NCBI RefSeq assembly: GCF_009749405.1
Contig: NZ_WBIQ01000005.1
Location: 310,001 to 374,000 of the forward strand
Length of the DNA stretch: 64,000 bases
From: Agromyces lapidis
Lineage (GTDB): Bacteria > Actinomycetota > Actinomycetes > Actinomycetales > Microbacteriaceae
Reading direction: 5' to 3'
Shown here piece after piece: positions 20,811 through 29,870 of this stretch (positions are counted from its first letter, which is position 1; every line of letters starts with the position of its first letter). The position numbers and the translations under genes are program-made. The notes below the pieces were generated by a model. The model worked only from the letters and a program-made list of their open reading frames with translations, searched no databases and was not told where the DNA came from.

Positions 20811-20811
20811 G

Positions 20812-20970
20812 ATGTACGGCGCACTCTGGCGCATCCTTCCCGGCCCGGTGTGGCTACGAATCATCCTGCTGCTCGTGCTCATCGTCGCAGCCGTCTACGC
20901 GCTCTTCACGTGGGTGTTCCCGTGGGTCGACGCGCAGCTCAATCCGATCAACGTCACGGTGGAAGAATGA
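20812..20970 (+). CDS. Small membrane protein, 52 residues
   Basis: Begins at ATG 20812, one base after the sortase stop, and ends with TGA 20968-20970. The product MYGALWRILPGPVWLRIILL... has a single membrane helix at about 15-40 and a short tail ending NVTVEE. This small ORF between the sortase and trpG/pabA genes is a recurrent feature of Micrococcales. Its stop overlaps the next start in ATGA, which supports real translation. Function is unknown. Confidence 0.8.
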   Translation: MYGALWRILPGPVWLRIILLLVLIVAAVYALFTWVFPWVDAQLNPINVTVEE

Positions 20971-21608
20971 CCCGCATCCTCGTCATCGACAATTACGACA
21001 GCTTCGTCTACACGCTGAACGGATACCTGCGCGAACTCGGTGCAGAGACCGACGTGGTGCGCAACGACGAGATCCCGGTCGACGAGGTCGCCGAGCGCAT
21101 CGCGCAGTACGACGCCGTACTGATCTCGCCCGGCCCCGGCAAGCCCTCCGACGCGGGCGTCTCCATCCCCGTCGTCGAGGCGGCGCTCGCGAGCGGACAG
21201 CCGATCCTCGGCGTCTGCCTCGGACATCAGGCCATCGCCGAGGCGTTCGGCGCGGTCGTGACCAACGCCGAAGAGCTCATGCACGGCAAGACCTCGCGCA
21301 TCGAGCACGACGGCAGCGCGTTCTACGACGGCGTGCCGCAGCCGTTCACCGCCACGAGGTATCACTCGCTGGCGGTGGTGGATGACACGGTGCCGCCCTC
21401 GCTCGTCGTGACGAGTCGCACGAGCGGCGGCGTGATCATGGGACTCCGGCACGAGTCGGCGCCGATCTTCGGTGTGCAGTTCCACCCCGAGTCGGTGCTC
21501 ACCGAGGGCGGTTACCGCATGCTCGGCAACTGGCTCGCCGTCGCGGGGCTGCCCGAGGCGCGCGAGCGCGCCGAGCACCTGAGCCCGCTGGTCCGCGCGA
21601 ACGCCTGA
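20967..21608 (+). CDS. Aminodeoxychorismate/anthranilate synthase glutaminase subunit
   Basis: A 213-residue class I glutamine amidotransferase that releases ammonia for anthranilate or 4-amino-4-deoxychorismate synthesis (TrpG/PabA). Start MTRILVIDNYDSFVYTLNGYL is typical; the triad is Cys84 (GVCLGHQ), His173 and Glu175 (QFHPES). No partner synthase component is in the window, so TrpG and PabA roles cannot be told apart; near crgA and the kinase genes it is often annotated pabA/trpG. It overlaps the preceding small gene by 4 bases. Confidence 0.92.
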   Translation: MTRILVIDNYDSFVYTLNGYLRELGAETDVVRNDEIPVDEVAERIAQYDAVLISPGPGKPSDAGVSIPVVEAALASGQPILGVCLGHQAIAEAFGAVVTNAEELMHGKTSRIEHDGSAFYDGVPQPFTATRYHSLAVVDDTVPPSLVVTSRTSGGVIMGLRHESAPIFGVQFHPESVLTEGGYRMLGNWLAVAGLPEARERAEHLSPLVRANA

Positions 21609-21734
21609 CTTCGCACTGGGCGGCGCCTCTCGTAGTTCGGCCGATCTTCGCGCCTGCGCCTGCGCCGTCGCCGTCGCGGTGCGATGCCGCCGTGGTGAAC
21701 CGCGGTCGCGCCGCGGCCCGAACCGTGCCCGGAG

Positions 21735-23429
21735 TCAGCCCGCGCAGTAGGTCAGCTCGACGTCGGAGCGCTGCGGAACGCCGCCGGGAGCGAGCGACTG
21801 CTGCGTGACGGGTGAACCGGGCGCCGTCGGGCACGAGGGGTCGGGCTTCGGGATCGGGTTCAGCTGCAGCTCGTCGGAGGTCAGGAAGTCGGATGCCGCG
21901 GACAGCGTCTGCCCGGTCAGGTCGGGCAGCGTGACCTGGCCGTTCGACAGCACGAATTCGACGGTCGAACCCTTCTCGACCGATGTTCCGCCCTCGGGCG
22001 AGGTCTGCATCACGGTGTCGGCCGCGACGCTCGGCGAGTTCTCGCGCATCTCTTTGCCGGCGACGAGGCCGGCGGCCTCGAGCGCGGCCTTGGCTTCGGT
22101 CAGCGACATGTTCACGGTGTCGGGTACCGTGACGGCCTCGCGCCCGGTCGAGATGTAGACCGAGATCGCGGTGTTCGCGTCGACGATCTCGCCTGCAGCG
22201 GGATCGGTGCGGACCACCTGATCGGCCGGCACCGTCTCGCTCGTCTCCTCGAGGCGGGTGGCGGGAAGCCCCAGCGACTGGAGCTCTTCGACGGCCTGCT
22301 CGTAGGTCATTCCGGTGAGTACCGGTACCTCGCGCGCATTCGACGGGAGGTCGTCCTTCGGCTGCAGGTTGAAGGCCCAGTACATCACTGCGATCACGAT
22401 CACGACGACGGCGATGATGCCCGCCCAGATCCAGATCGCCGGCGGGCGTCGCTGCGTGCGCGACATCGTCTCGTCCTCGGTGAGCTGGCGCAGTGCGAGC
22501 TCCGAGCTCGAGAGCGACGCCGTCGGCGCGCCGAAGAGCATCGTGGCCTGGTCGGGTTCGCGGTGCACGGGCACCCGACCGGCCGCGGCGGTGTCGACGT
22601 CGGCACGGAACTCGACGGCCGTCTGGTAGCGCTGCTCGCGATCCTTCGTGAGCGCGTGCAGCACGACCGCGTCGAGTGCGGGAGACACCTTCGGATTGAT
22701 GATGCTCGGCTTGACCGGTCGTTCGCTGACGTGCTGATAGGCGACGGCGACCGGGGTGTCGCCGCGGAACGGCGGACGCCCGGTGAGCATCTCGAAGAGC
22801 ACGACGCCCGTCGAGTAGAGGTCGGTGCGCGCATCGACCGTCTCGCCCTTCGCCTGCTCGGGCGAGAAGTACGAGGCGGTGCCGAGAATCGCGGTCGTCT
22901 GGGCGACGGTCGTCGCCGAGTCGGAGACCGCACGTGCGATGCCGAAGTCCATCACCTTCACCTGGCCGGTGGTGGTGATCATGATGTTGCCCGGCTTGAT
23001 GTCGCGGTGAACGACCCCGGCGCGGTGGGAGTACTCGAGCGCGGTCAGCACCCCGTCGATGACGCGCACGGCCGCCGCGGGCTCGAGCGGACCGTCGTGG
23101 ATGATGTCCTTGAGAAGGCGCCCCTCGACGAACTCCATGACGATGAACGGCAGCTGCACCTCTTGGCCGGCCGAGTCGACCACGGTCTCCTCGCCGGCGT
23201 CGAACACGCGCACGATCGTCGGGTGCGCCATGCGCGCGGCCGACTGCGCCTCCTGGCGGAAGCGCATGCGGAACGCCGGGTCGGTCGCGAGCTGCGGCTT
23301 CAGCAGCTTGATCGCGACCTGGCGGCCGAGCCGGGTGTCGGTGCCGACGTGCACATCGGACATGCCTCCGCGACCGATGAGGGCGCCCACGCGATAACGT
23401 CCGGCGAGGACGCGTCCTTCATCGCTCAC
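21735..23429 (-). CDS. pknB: Serine/threonine kinase PknB with PASTA domains
   Basis: A 564-residue receptor kinase that senses peptidoglycan fragments and phosphorylates cell-wall and division proteins. The kinase domain (10-275) has the P-loop GRGGMSDV, Lys41, HRDIKPGN (141-148), DFG (161-163) and an activation segment with TT. One membrane helix lies at about 330-350, followed by three PASTA domains (about 365-430, 432-498, 500-564); the last holds two Cys (SCPTAP and TYCAG) that may form a disulphide. GTG 23429 is preceded by AAAGGAA at 8-base spacing; an ATG at 23447 is less likely. Last gene of the cluster. Confidence 0.95.
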   Translation of the reverse strand: MSDEGRVLAGRYRVGALIGRGGMSDVHVGTDTRLGRQVAIKLLKPQLATDPAFRMRFRQEAQSAARMAHPTIVRVFDAGEETVVDSAGQEVQLPFIVMEFVEGRLLKDIIHDGPLEPAAAVRVIDGVLTALEYSHRAGVVHRDIKPGNIMITTTGQVKVMDFGIARAVSDSATTVAQTTAILGTASYFSPEQAKGETVDARTDLYSTGVVLFEMLTGRPPFRGDTPVAVAYQHVSERPVKPSIINPKVSPALDAVVLHALTKDREQRYQTAVEFRADVDTAAAGRVPVHREPDQATMLFGAPTASLSSSELALRQLTEDETMSRTQRRPPAIWIWAGIIAVVVIVIAVMYWAFNLQPKDDLPSNAREVPVLTGMTYEQAVEELQSLGLPATRLEETSETVPADQVVRTDPAAGEIVDANTAISVYISTGREAVTVPDTVNMSLTEAKAALEAAGLVAGKEMRENSPSVAADTVMQTSPEGGTSVEKGSTVEFVLSNGQVTLPDLTGQTLSAASDFLTSDELQLNPIPKPDPSCPTAPGSPVTQQSLAPGGVPQRSDVELTYCAG

Positions 23430-23517
23430 GGGGGCGGTTCCTTTCATTCGGTCGGAAGGTCGATGTTCTACTTCTGCAGTCGCGTTGCGGAGCGCTCGAC
23501 GGGACGAGCGCCCACAG

Positions 23518-25215
23518 TCAATCGGTCGCGGGCCCCTCGATGATCGTCACCGTCGCGGCGGGCGACGTCGGGGAGTTCAGCTGACCGCAGAAGTACTGGT
23601 AGGTCACGTTGATCGTGTCACCGGGTGCCGCGTCGGCGTTCGTCGTGATCGTCACGTTCGTCGCGCCGGCGCCGAGCGGCGGTGCCGCCGCGGCGGGGCC
23701 GTCGACGTTCACCTGATATCCCGAGAGCGTCTGCCCGGCAGGGCACTGCGCAGCCGACCACTTCACCTCGAACGAGGCACCTGGAGCGACCTCGGCCGGT
23801 GTCACGGTCGGCGCCGAGCCCGGAGCAGCGGGCGTCTCGGGCGAGGCGTAGTACGTGATCGTCACTTCGCTGCCGATCGGAACCGGCCCGGTCGGGTTGA
23901 CCTCGTACACGATGCCGGCCTGCGACGGGTCGGTCGCCGCATTGCCCTCGACCGCGTTCGCGACCATGTCGAGACCATCGAGCTTGGCGCGTGCGTCGTC
24001 GACCGACAGGCCGACGAAGTCGGCGCTGTTGATCTGTGCCGTCGTCGGTGCCTCGCTCGTCGGCGGAGGGGTCGTGGCGGTCTCAGATGGGGTCGACGGC
24101 GGCGTCGACGGGGTCGACGACTTGACCGGGTCCTTCTCGCCAGAGTTCAGCGCGATGGCGATGATGGTGCCGATCAGCACGATGGCGAGCAGCGCGATGA
24201 GCACGATCAGCGGCCACGTCCACGGGCTGCGCTTCTTCTTCTCGGGCTCGCCGTCCTCGCCGAGCTCCTCGCCGTCGGCGGCCGTCGGGAGGATCGTCGT
24301 GGCGGCGGTCGCGCCGGCCTGCGGCATGAGCATCGTCGCTGCGGTGAGACCGGCCGCACCGAGCACCGCCGGCACCGCCGCAGAGGCCGCCTGCACGTCG
24401 CCGCGTCGGAGCGCGGTCGCAGCACGGGCGAGGTGCGCCGCGGTCTGCGGCCGGTCGGCCGGGTTCTTCGCGATGCACGAGTAGACGAGGTTGCGCACCG
24501 GCTCGGAGACCGTGACCGGAAGATCGGGCGGCGTCTCGTTGATCTGCGCCATGGCGATGGCCACCTGCGACTCGCCCGTGAACGGGCGACGGCCGGCGAG
24601 GGCCTCGTAGGCGACGATGCCGAGCGAGTAGATGTCGGTCGTCGGCGACGCCGGGTGTCCGGAGGCCTGCTCGGGCGAGAGGTACTGCACCGTGCCCATG
24701 ACCTGGCCGGTCGCGGTCAGCGGCACCTGGTCGGCGATGCGCGCGATGCCGAAGTCGGTGATCTTGACGCGTCCGTCTGGCGTGATCAGCAGGTTGCCGG
24801 GTTTGATGTCGCGGTGCACGAGGCCCGCCGCGTGCGCGGCCTGCAGGGCAGCAGCGGTCTGCGCCACGATGTCGAGGACCTTGTCGGTCGACAGCACGTG
24901 CTCGCGCTCGAGGATGGTCGAGAGCGCCTCGCCCGGAACGAGCTCCATCACGAGGTAGGCGCTGCCCTCCTCCTCGCCGTAGTCGAAGACGTTGGCGATG
25001 CCCTCGTGGTTGACGAGTGCGGCGTGACGGGCCTCGGCGCGGAAGCGCTCGAGGAAGCCCGGGTCGCCGAGGTACTCGTCCTTCAGGATCTTGATCGCGA
25101 CCTGACGGCCGATGACGAGGTCGGTGGCCTGCCACACCTCGCCCATCCCGCCGATCGCGATGCGGGATTGCAGCTCGTAGCGCCCTCCGAAGGTGAGCCC
25201 TGCGCTCGGTCTCAT
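23518..25215 (-). CDS. pknA: Serine/threonine kinase PknA-like
   Basis: A 565-residue membrane kinase encoded between pbpA and pknB, the place of PknA. Kinase features are GGMGEVWQA, Lys42, HRDIKPGN (134-141) and DFG (154-156). After an Ala-rich juxtamembrane stretch a membrane helix lies at about 282-304. Unlike mycobacterial PknA, it has a large extracellular part of about 250 residues: a Thr/Pro-rich stalk, one PASTA-like domain (ADFVGLSVDDARAKLDGLDM...VPIGSEVTITYY), then a beta-rich module with two Cys (AAQCPAG, YFCGQ). ATG 25215 overlaps the pbpA stop by 4 bases. Confidence 0.92.
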   Translation of the reverse strand: MRPSAGLTFGGRYELQSRIAIGGMGEVWQATDLVIGRQVAIKILKDEYLGDPGFLERFRAEARHAALVNHEGIANVFDYGEEEGSAYLVMELVPGEALSTILEREHVLSTDKVLDIVAQTAAALQAAHAAGLVHRDIKPGNLLITPDGRVKITDFGIARIADQVPLTATGQVMGTVQYLSPEQASGHPASPTTDIYSLGIVAYEALAGRRPFTGESQVAIAMAQINETPPDLPVTVSEPVRNLVYSCIAKNPADRPQTAAHLARAATALRRGDVQAASAAVPAVLGAAGLTAATMLMPQAGATAATTILPTAADGEELGEDGEPEKKKRSPWTWPLIVLIALLAIVLIGTIIAIALNSGEKDPVKSSTPSTPPSTPSETATTPPPTSEAPTTAQINSADFVGLSVDDARAKLDGLDMVANAVEGNAATDPSQAGIVYEVNPTGPVPIGSEVTITYYASPETPAAPGSAPTVTPAEVAPGASFEVKWSAAQCPAGQTLSGYQVNVDGPAAAAPPLGAGATNVTITTNADAAPGDTINVTYQYFCGQLNSPTSPAATVTIIEGPATD

Positions 25216-26666
25216 TTGTTCAGCACCGCCTCTAGTACCTGCTTTGCGATGGGTGCGGCTATGAGATTGCCGTACCCCTCCTGACCAAGTCCCCCGCCAT
25301 CCTCCACGAGCACCGTGATTGCATACTGAGGGTCGTCCGCGGGGGCGAACCCGGTGAACCACAAGGTATACGGGTCATCCTCGCCGTTCTCCGCGGTTCC
25401 GGTCTTCCCGGCCACGCTGACGCCGTCTATTCTTGCATTACTCGCGGCCCCGTTCTCGACGCCGTTGACCATCATCTGCACCATGGTGTCGGCCGTCGCC
25501 TCGCTGATCGCCCGACCGAACTCGCTCGGCTCGAACTCCTCCAGCGGGCGGAGGTCGGGCGCCGTGATCTGATCGACGAGGTCGGGGTTCATCACGATGC
25601 CGTCGTTCGCGATCGCGGCCGACACCATCGCCATCTGCAGCGGGGTCGCACGCACGTCGCCCTGGCCGAACGCCGTGAGCGCGGTCTGCGCGTCGTCGAG
25701 CCCCTGCGGGTAGGTGCTCGGCTCGGTCTCGGTGGGGATGAGGAACTCGCTGTCGAAGCCGAACTTCTCGGCCTGGTCGCGGATCGCGTTGTCGCCGAGT
25801 TCGATGCCGAGCTCGGCGAACGGGATGTTGCACGACAGTCGAAGCGCGTCGGCGAGGGTGACGGTCGCGCCGCCGCCGCAGGTGCCGCCGCCGGAGTTGC
25901 GCACGACCGAGGTCGACCCGGGAAGGGTGAACTCGCCGGGGTTCGGGAAGGTGGAATCGGGGGTGTACCGGCCCGACTCGAGGGCGGCGGCCGTGACGAC
26001 GAGCTTGAAGACCGAGCCGGGCGGGTTCATGTCGCCGCCCGTCGCACGGTTGAACAGGGGGTCGCCCGGGTCGGCGAGGAGGCCCTCGTAGGTCGCCTGC
26101 ACCTGCTCGCCGTCGTGCACGGTCATGGTGTTCGGGTCGAAGGTGGGCTTCGTGACCATCGCGAGGATCCGCCCGGTCTCGGGCTCGGTGACGATGACGG
26201 CGCCGGTGTAGTCGCCGAGCGCATCCCAGGCGGCCTGCTGCGCGACCGGGTCGATCGCCACCTCGACCGAGGCGCCGACCGGGTCCTGTCCGGAGATCAG
26301 GCGGTTCAGCTGGTCGAAGAACTGGCTCGACGACTGCCCGCTCAGGTAGTCGTTGAGCGAGCGCTCGAGGCCGGTCGCCTCGCCGTTGACCGGGATGTAT
26401 CCGGTGACGGGCGCGTAGAGCGGGCCGTTCGAGTACGTGCGCTGGAAGCGGTAGAAGTCGTCGGTCGCCGTCGAGTAGGCGATGGGGTCGCCGTCGACGA
26501 GGATCGGTCCGCGCTCGACCGAGTAGCTCTCGTACAGCGTGCGCGAGTTGCGGGGGTCGGCGGCGAGGCTGTCGGCCTGCACGAACTGGATCAGCGTCGA
26601 CGACACGAGGAGCGTCACGAACATGATCAGTGCGACGATCGAGACGCGCTTGAGCTCCCGGTTCAT
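25212..26666 (-). CDS. pbpA: Penicillin-binding protein PbpA (class B transpeptidase)
   Basis: A 484-residue class B PBP that cross-links peptidoglycan outside the membrane. A single N-terminal anchor (8-28) precedes the dimerisation domain and the transpeptidase domain, with SVFK (active Ser218, Lys221), SCN (278-280) and KTGTAE (421-426). It pairs with the RodA glycosyltransferase encoded just upstream and overlaps it by 4 bases. In mycobacteria PbpA acts in division and is controlled by PknB. Confidence 0.95.
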   Translation of the reverse strand: MNRELKRVSIVALIMFVTLLVSSTLIQFVQADSLAADPRNSRTLYESYSVERGPILVDGDPIAYSTATDDFYRFQRTYSNGPLYAPVTGYIPVNGEATGLERSLNDYLSGQSSSQFFDQLNRLISGQDPVGASVEVAIDPVAQQAAWDALGDYTGAVIVTEPETGRILAMVTKPTFDPNTMTVHDGEQVQATYEGLLADPGDPLFNRATGGDMNPPGSVFKLVVTAAALESGRYTPDSTFPNPGEFTLPGSTSVVRNSGGGTCGGGATVTLADALRLSCNIPFAELGIELGDNAIRDQAEKFGFDSEFLIPTETEPSTYPQGLDDAQTALTAFGQGDVRATPLQMAMVSAAIANDGIVMNPDLVDQITAPDLRPLEEFEPSEFGRAISEATADTMVQMMVNGVENGAASNARIDGVSVAGKTGTAENGEDDPYTLWFTGFAPADDPQYAITVLVEDGGGLGQEGYGNLIAAPIAKQVLEAVLNK

Positions 26667-28096
26667 CCGTCGATCACCAGCCTCGGATGGTTGCGGACGG
26701 TGTCGGAGAGCCGCAGCAGCAGGGCGACGATGATCCAGTTGGCCACGAGCGAGGAACCGCCCGCCGCGAGGAACGGCGTCGTGAGGCCGGTCAGCGGGAT
26801 GACCCGGGTCACGCCGCCGACGACGATGAACACCTGCAGGGCCACGACGAAGGCGAGGCCGACGCCGAGCAGCTTGCCGAAGTCGTCCTGGCCGGCGAAG
26901 CCGATGCGGAAGCCGCGCGCCACGAACAGCAGGTAGAGGGCGAGGATGGCGAAGATGCCGGCGAGGCCGAGCTCCTCGCCGAGGCTCGCGATGATGTAGT
27001 CGCTCTGCGGCACCGGCGTGAGGTCGGGGCGCCCCTGGCCCCACCCGGTGCCGATGAGTCCGCCGTTGGCGAGGCCGAACAGCCCCTGCACCAGCTGATA
27101 GCTGCCGCCCGGGTCGGCGTTGAAGCGCTCGTCGCTGAAGGGGGTGAGCCAGTTCGCGAAGCGGTTGCCGACGTAGTCGAGCGTCTGGCTCGCGATGATC
27201 GCGCCGGCGAGGAACAGCGAGAGTCCGAGCACGACCCACGAGAGCCGGCTCGTCGCGACGTAGAGCATCACGAGGAACAGGCCGAAGTAGAGCAGGGCCG
27301 TGCCGAGATCGCGCTGGAACACGATGACCGACATCGAGAGCGCCCACACGATGAGCAGCGGGCCGAGATCGCGGGCGCGGGGGAACTGCATGCCGAGGAA
27401 CTTCTTGCCCACCATCGACAGGGAGTCGCGGTTGCGCACGAGGTATCCGGCGAAGAAGACCGCGAGGGCGATCTTCGCGATCTCACCGGGCTGGAAGGTC
27501 GCGATGTCGCCGAAGCCGATCCAGACCTGGGCGCCGCCGCGCGACTGCCCGAGCCCGGGGACGAGCGGCAGGATGAGCAGGATGATGGCGACGAGGCCCG
27601 CGAGGTAGGTGTAGCGGAAGAGCACCCGGTGGTTGCGGATGACGAAGATCGTCGCGATCGCGCAGATGATGGCGATCGCGCTCCACGCGATCTGACGCAC
27701 CGCCGCGCTCTCCCAGCCGGCGTCGCCCTCGGCGATGTCGATGCGGTAGATCATCGCGATGCCGAGGCCGTTCAGCACCGTCGCGATCGGCAGCAGGAAG
27801 GGGTCGGCGTCGCGGGCGACGAAGCGCATCGCGATGTGCAGGCCGAACACGAGGACCGAGAGGCCCGCACCGAGGAGCACGAGCTGGGTGTCGATGCGGC
27901 CGAGGGCGCCGAGCTGCACGAGCACGATCGCCGAGGCGTTGATGAAGCACGCCACGATGAGCAGCCAGAACTCGAGATTGCGCAGCTTCTGGGGGATCCG
28001 GATGCGCCGGATGCCGCTCGGCGGCGTCGCAGGGCGCGCCGGAGCCCCGCCGTCGCCGGCGGTGGTCACGCGACCCGTCGCGGCGTGGTCAGTCAA
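26663..28096 (-). CDS. rodA: FtsW/RodA/SpoVE-family glycan polymerase
   Basis: A 477-residue SEDS protein that polymerises lipid II into glycan strands. About 12 membrane helices follow a 40-residue cytoplasmic tail; SEDS signatures include RGGAQVWIGFGDIATFQPGEIAKIALAVFFAGYL and the late SDYIIASLGEELGLAG. The start is TTG 28096, with GGAGGAG 4 bases before it, overlapping the phosphatase gene by 8 bases. Position directly before pbpA fits a dedicated SEDS-bPBP pair. Confidence 0.94.
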   Translation of the reverse strand: MTDHAATGRVTTAGDGGAPARPATPPSGIRRIRIPQKLRNLEFWLLIVACFINASAIVLVQLGALGRIDTQLVLLGAGLSVLVFGLHIAMRFVARDADPFLLPIATVLNGLGIAMIYRIDIAEGDAGWESAAVRQIAWSAIAIICAIATIFVIRNHRVLFRYTYLAGLVAIILLILPLVPGLGQSRGGAQVWIGFGDIATFQPGEIAKIALAVFFAGYLVRNRDSLSMVGKKFLGMQFPRARDLGPLLIVWALSMSVIVFQRDLGTALLYFGLFLVMLYVATSRLSWVVLGLSLFLAGAIIASQTLDYVGNRFANWLTPFSDERFNADPGGSYQLVQGLFGLANGGLIGTGWGQGRPDLTPVPQSDYIIASLGEELGLAGIFAILALYLLFVARGFRIGFAGQDDFGKLLGVGLAFVVALQVFIVVGGVTRVIPLTGLTTPFLAAGGSSLVANWIIVALLLRLSDTVRNHPRLVIDG

Positions 28097-29321
28097 GGGA
28101 CTCCTCCAAGCGCTGCACGATCTGGAAGGCCTCCGTGAACGACCCCGCGCTGATCGTCTGCACGACGCGCTGCTGGTCGTAGGTGCGCAGTTCGGCGATG
28201 TCGATGTCGGTCTCGGTGTGCAGCTCGTGCAGCGAGATCGGGCCGAGATTCTGCTGGATGCCCTGGTAGATGGCGACCCGGCCGTTCGACTCGCCCACGT
28301 AGTAGCGGGTCTGGGTCCACTGATAGCTGAGCAGGATCGCGGCGAAGATCGCCGCGATGAACATCGCGATCCAGAAGCCCCACACCCAACGGCGGCGACG
28401 GCGGCGACGGGCGTCCTCTTCGATGATCTCGTCGAAGTAGTCGGCCGAGTCGGGTTCGAAGTGCGTCTCCTGCACGGGGTGCGGCCTGAACGGCGTCAGT
28501 CGGATGCCTCGTGGCCGCACCGGTTCGAGGGCCGCGCCGAAGGCGAGCGGAGCCGCGGCCGAACCGACGATGAGCGGCGGCGTCGCGGGCGCGGCGGGCT
28601 CGCCGATGTCGACGAGCACGACCGTGACGTTGTCGGGGGCGCCGCCGTCGAGCGAGGCCTTCACGAGGCGGTCGGCGACCTGCTTCGCGCCGACGTCGGC
28701 CGACATGAACTCGTGGATCTCGTCGAAGGAGACGACGCCCGACAATCCGTCGGAGCACAGCATCCACCGGTCGCCGTCTCGGGTGTCGAGCACCATCTGG
28801 TCGATCTCGGGTGACGCCTCGACGTCGCCGAGCACGCGCATGAGCACCGAGCGGCGGGGGTGCACCATGGCCTCTTCGGCGGTGATGCGGCCGGCGTCGA
28901 CGAGGCGCTGCACGAAGGTGTGGTCGGTCGAGATCTGGCTGAGCTCGCCCGAGCGCAGCAGGTAGATGCGCGAGTCGCCGATGTGCGAGATGACGACGCG
29001 GTCGCCGAGGTACAGCATCGAGCTGACCGTCGTGCCCATGCCGGTCAGCTCGGAGTGCTCGGCCACCGTCTCGGCGAGGCGCCGGTTCGCGGCGATGAGG
29101 GCGCCCTCGAGCGCCGCCGCAGCCTCGGGTGCGCTGTCGTAGTCGACATCGGCCTCGGCGATGCGACGCGTCGCGATCGCGCTCGCGACGTCACCGCCGG
29201 CGTGGCCGCCCATGCCGTCGGCGACGAGGAACAACCGGCGCCCGGCGTAACCGGAGTCCTGATTGTTCGAGCGGATCCGCCCGACGTGCGAGACCGCTGC
29301 GCTCGCCTTCACCGTCGGCAT
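28089..29321 (-). CDS. pstP: PP2C-type serine/threonine phosphatase PstP
   Basis: A 410-residue membrane-anchored PPM/PP2C phosphatase that reverses phosphorylation by the two kinases of this cluster. Metal-binding motifs are RSNNQDS, DGMGGHAGGDVAS, HIGDSRIYLLR, CSDGLSGVV and GGAPDNVTVVLVD. After residue 300 come an Arg run, one membrane helix at about 311-331, and an 80-residue extracellular tail (TRYYVGESNGRVAIYQGIQQNLG...). ATG 29321 is 3 bases after fhaB ends. Confidence 0.95.
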   Translation of the reverse strand: MPTVKASAAVSHVGRIRSNNQDSGYAGRRLFLVADGMGGHAGGDVASAIATRRIAEADVDYDSAPEAAAALEGALIAANRRLAETVAEHSELTGMGTTVSSMLYLGDRVVISHIGDSRIYLLRSGELSQISTDHTFVQRLVDAGRITAEEAMVHPRRSVLMRVLGDVEASPEIDQMVLDTRDGDRWMLCSDGLSGVVSFDEIHEFMSADVGAKQVADRLVKASLDGGAPDNVTVVLVDIGEPAAPATPPLIVGSAAAPLAFGAALEPVRPRGIRLTPFRPHPVQETHFEPDSADYFDEIIEEDARRRRRRRWVWGFWIAMFIAAIFAAILLSYQWTQTRYYVGESNGRVAIYQGIQQNLGPISLHELHTETDIDIAELRTYDQQRVVQTISAGSFTEAFQIVQRLEESLD

Positions 29322-29324
29322 GGA

Positions 29325-29870
29325 CTACCGCCGCAGCTCGAACGTCGTCGCTCCGACCTTCACGGTGGCTCCGAGCGGGATCGGGGTGGGCACGGTCACT
29401 CGGGAGCCGTTGAGGAAGGTGCCGTTCGTCGAGTCGAGGTCCTGGATCATCCAGCGGTCGTTCCAGAGCATCAGCCGCGCGTGGTGGGTCGAGGTGTAGT
29501 CGTCGCGGATGATGATCGCCGAGTCGCTCGAGCGGCCGATGGTGATCTCGTCGCGCCCGAGCGGGAACTCGACGCCCGACTTCGCGCCGCTCGTGATCAC
29601 GAGCCGCGTCGCGTTGCTGCTCGACGCGAGCTCACCGGCGCCGCCGGAGGCGGTCGGCGTCGAGACCGGCGCCGTGGGCGCCGCAGCGGGCACGGGGGAG
29701 CTCGGGAACGCGGAGGCCGCGGCGGGGGCGGCGGTCGCCGTCTCGGGCTGCAGCTTGCGCACGCGCTGGCCGAACAGGTCGCTGCGCAGCGCGTAGACGA
29801 TCGCGAAGATGAACACCCACAGGAGGATCAGGAAGCCCAGTTGCAGGACGACCAGGGTCAGTTCGCTCAT
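29325..29870 (-). CDS. fhaB: FHA-domain protein FhaB
   Basis: A 181-residue protein with one N-terminal membrane helix (about 5-28), an Ala/Pro linker and a C-terminal FHA domain (about 88-181) that binds phosphothreonine: IGRSSDSAIIIRDDYTSTHHARLM ... DLDSTNGTFLNGSRV. The conserved Arg, Ser/His and Asn of FHA domains are all present. It matches FhaB/FipA of mycobacteria, which links kinase signalling to division. ATG 29870 overlaps fhaA by 4 bases. Confidence 0.93.
   Translation of the reverse strand: MSELTLVVLQLGFLILLWVFIFAIVYALRSDLFGQRVRKLQPETATAAPAAASAFPSSPVPAAAPTAPVSTPTASGGAGELASSSNATRLVITSGAKSGVEFPLGRDEITIGRSSDSAIIIRDDYTSTHHARLMLWNDRWMIQDLDSTNGTFLNGSRVTVPTPIPLGATVKVGATTFELRR

Noticed and set aside
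23447-23447. ATG at 23447 as the pknB start
   Set aside because: The sequence AAAGGAA just after it fits GTG 23429 much better.
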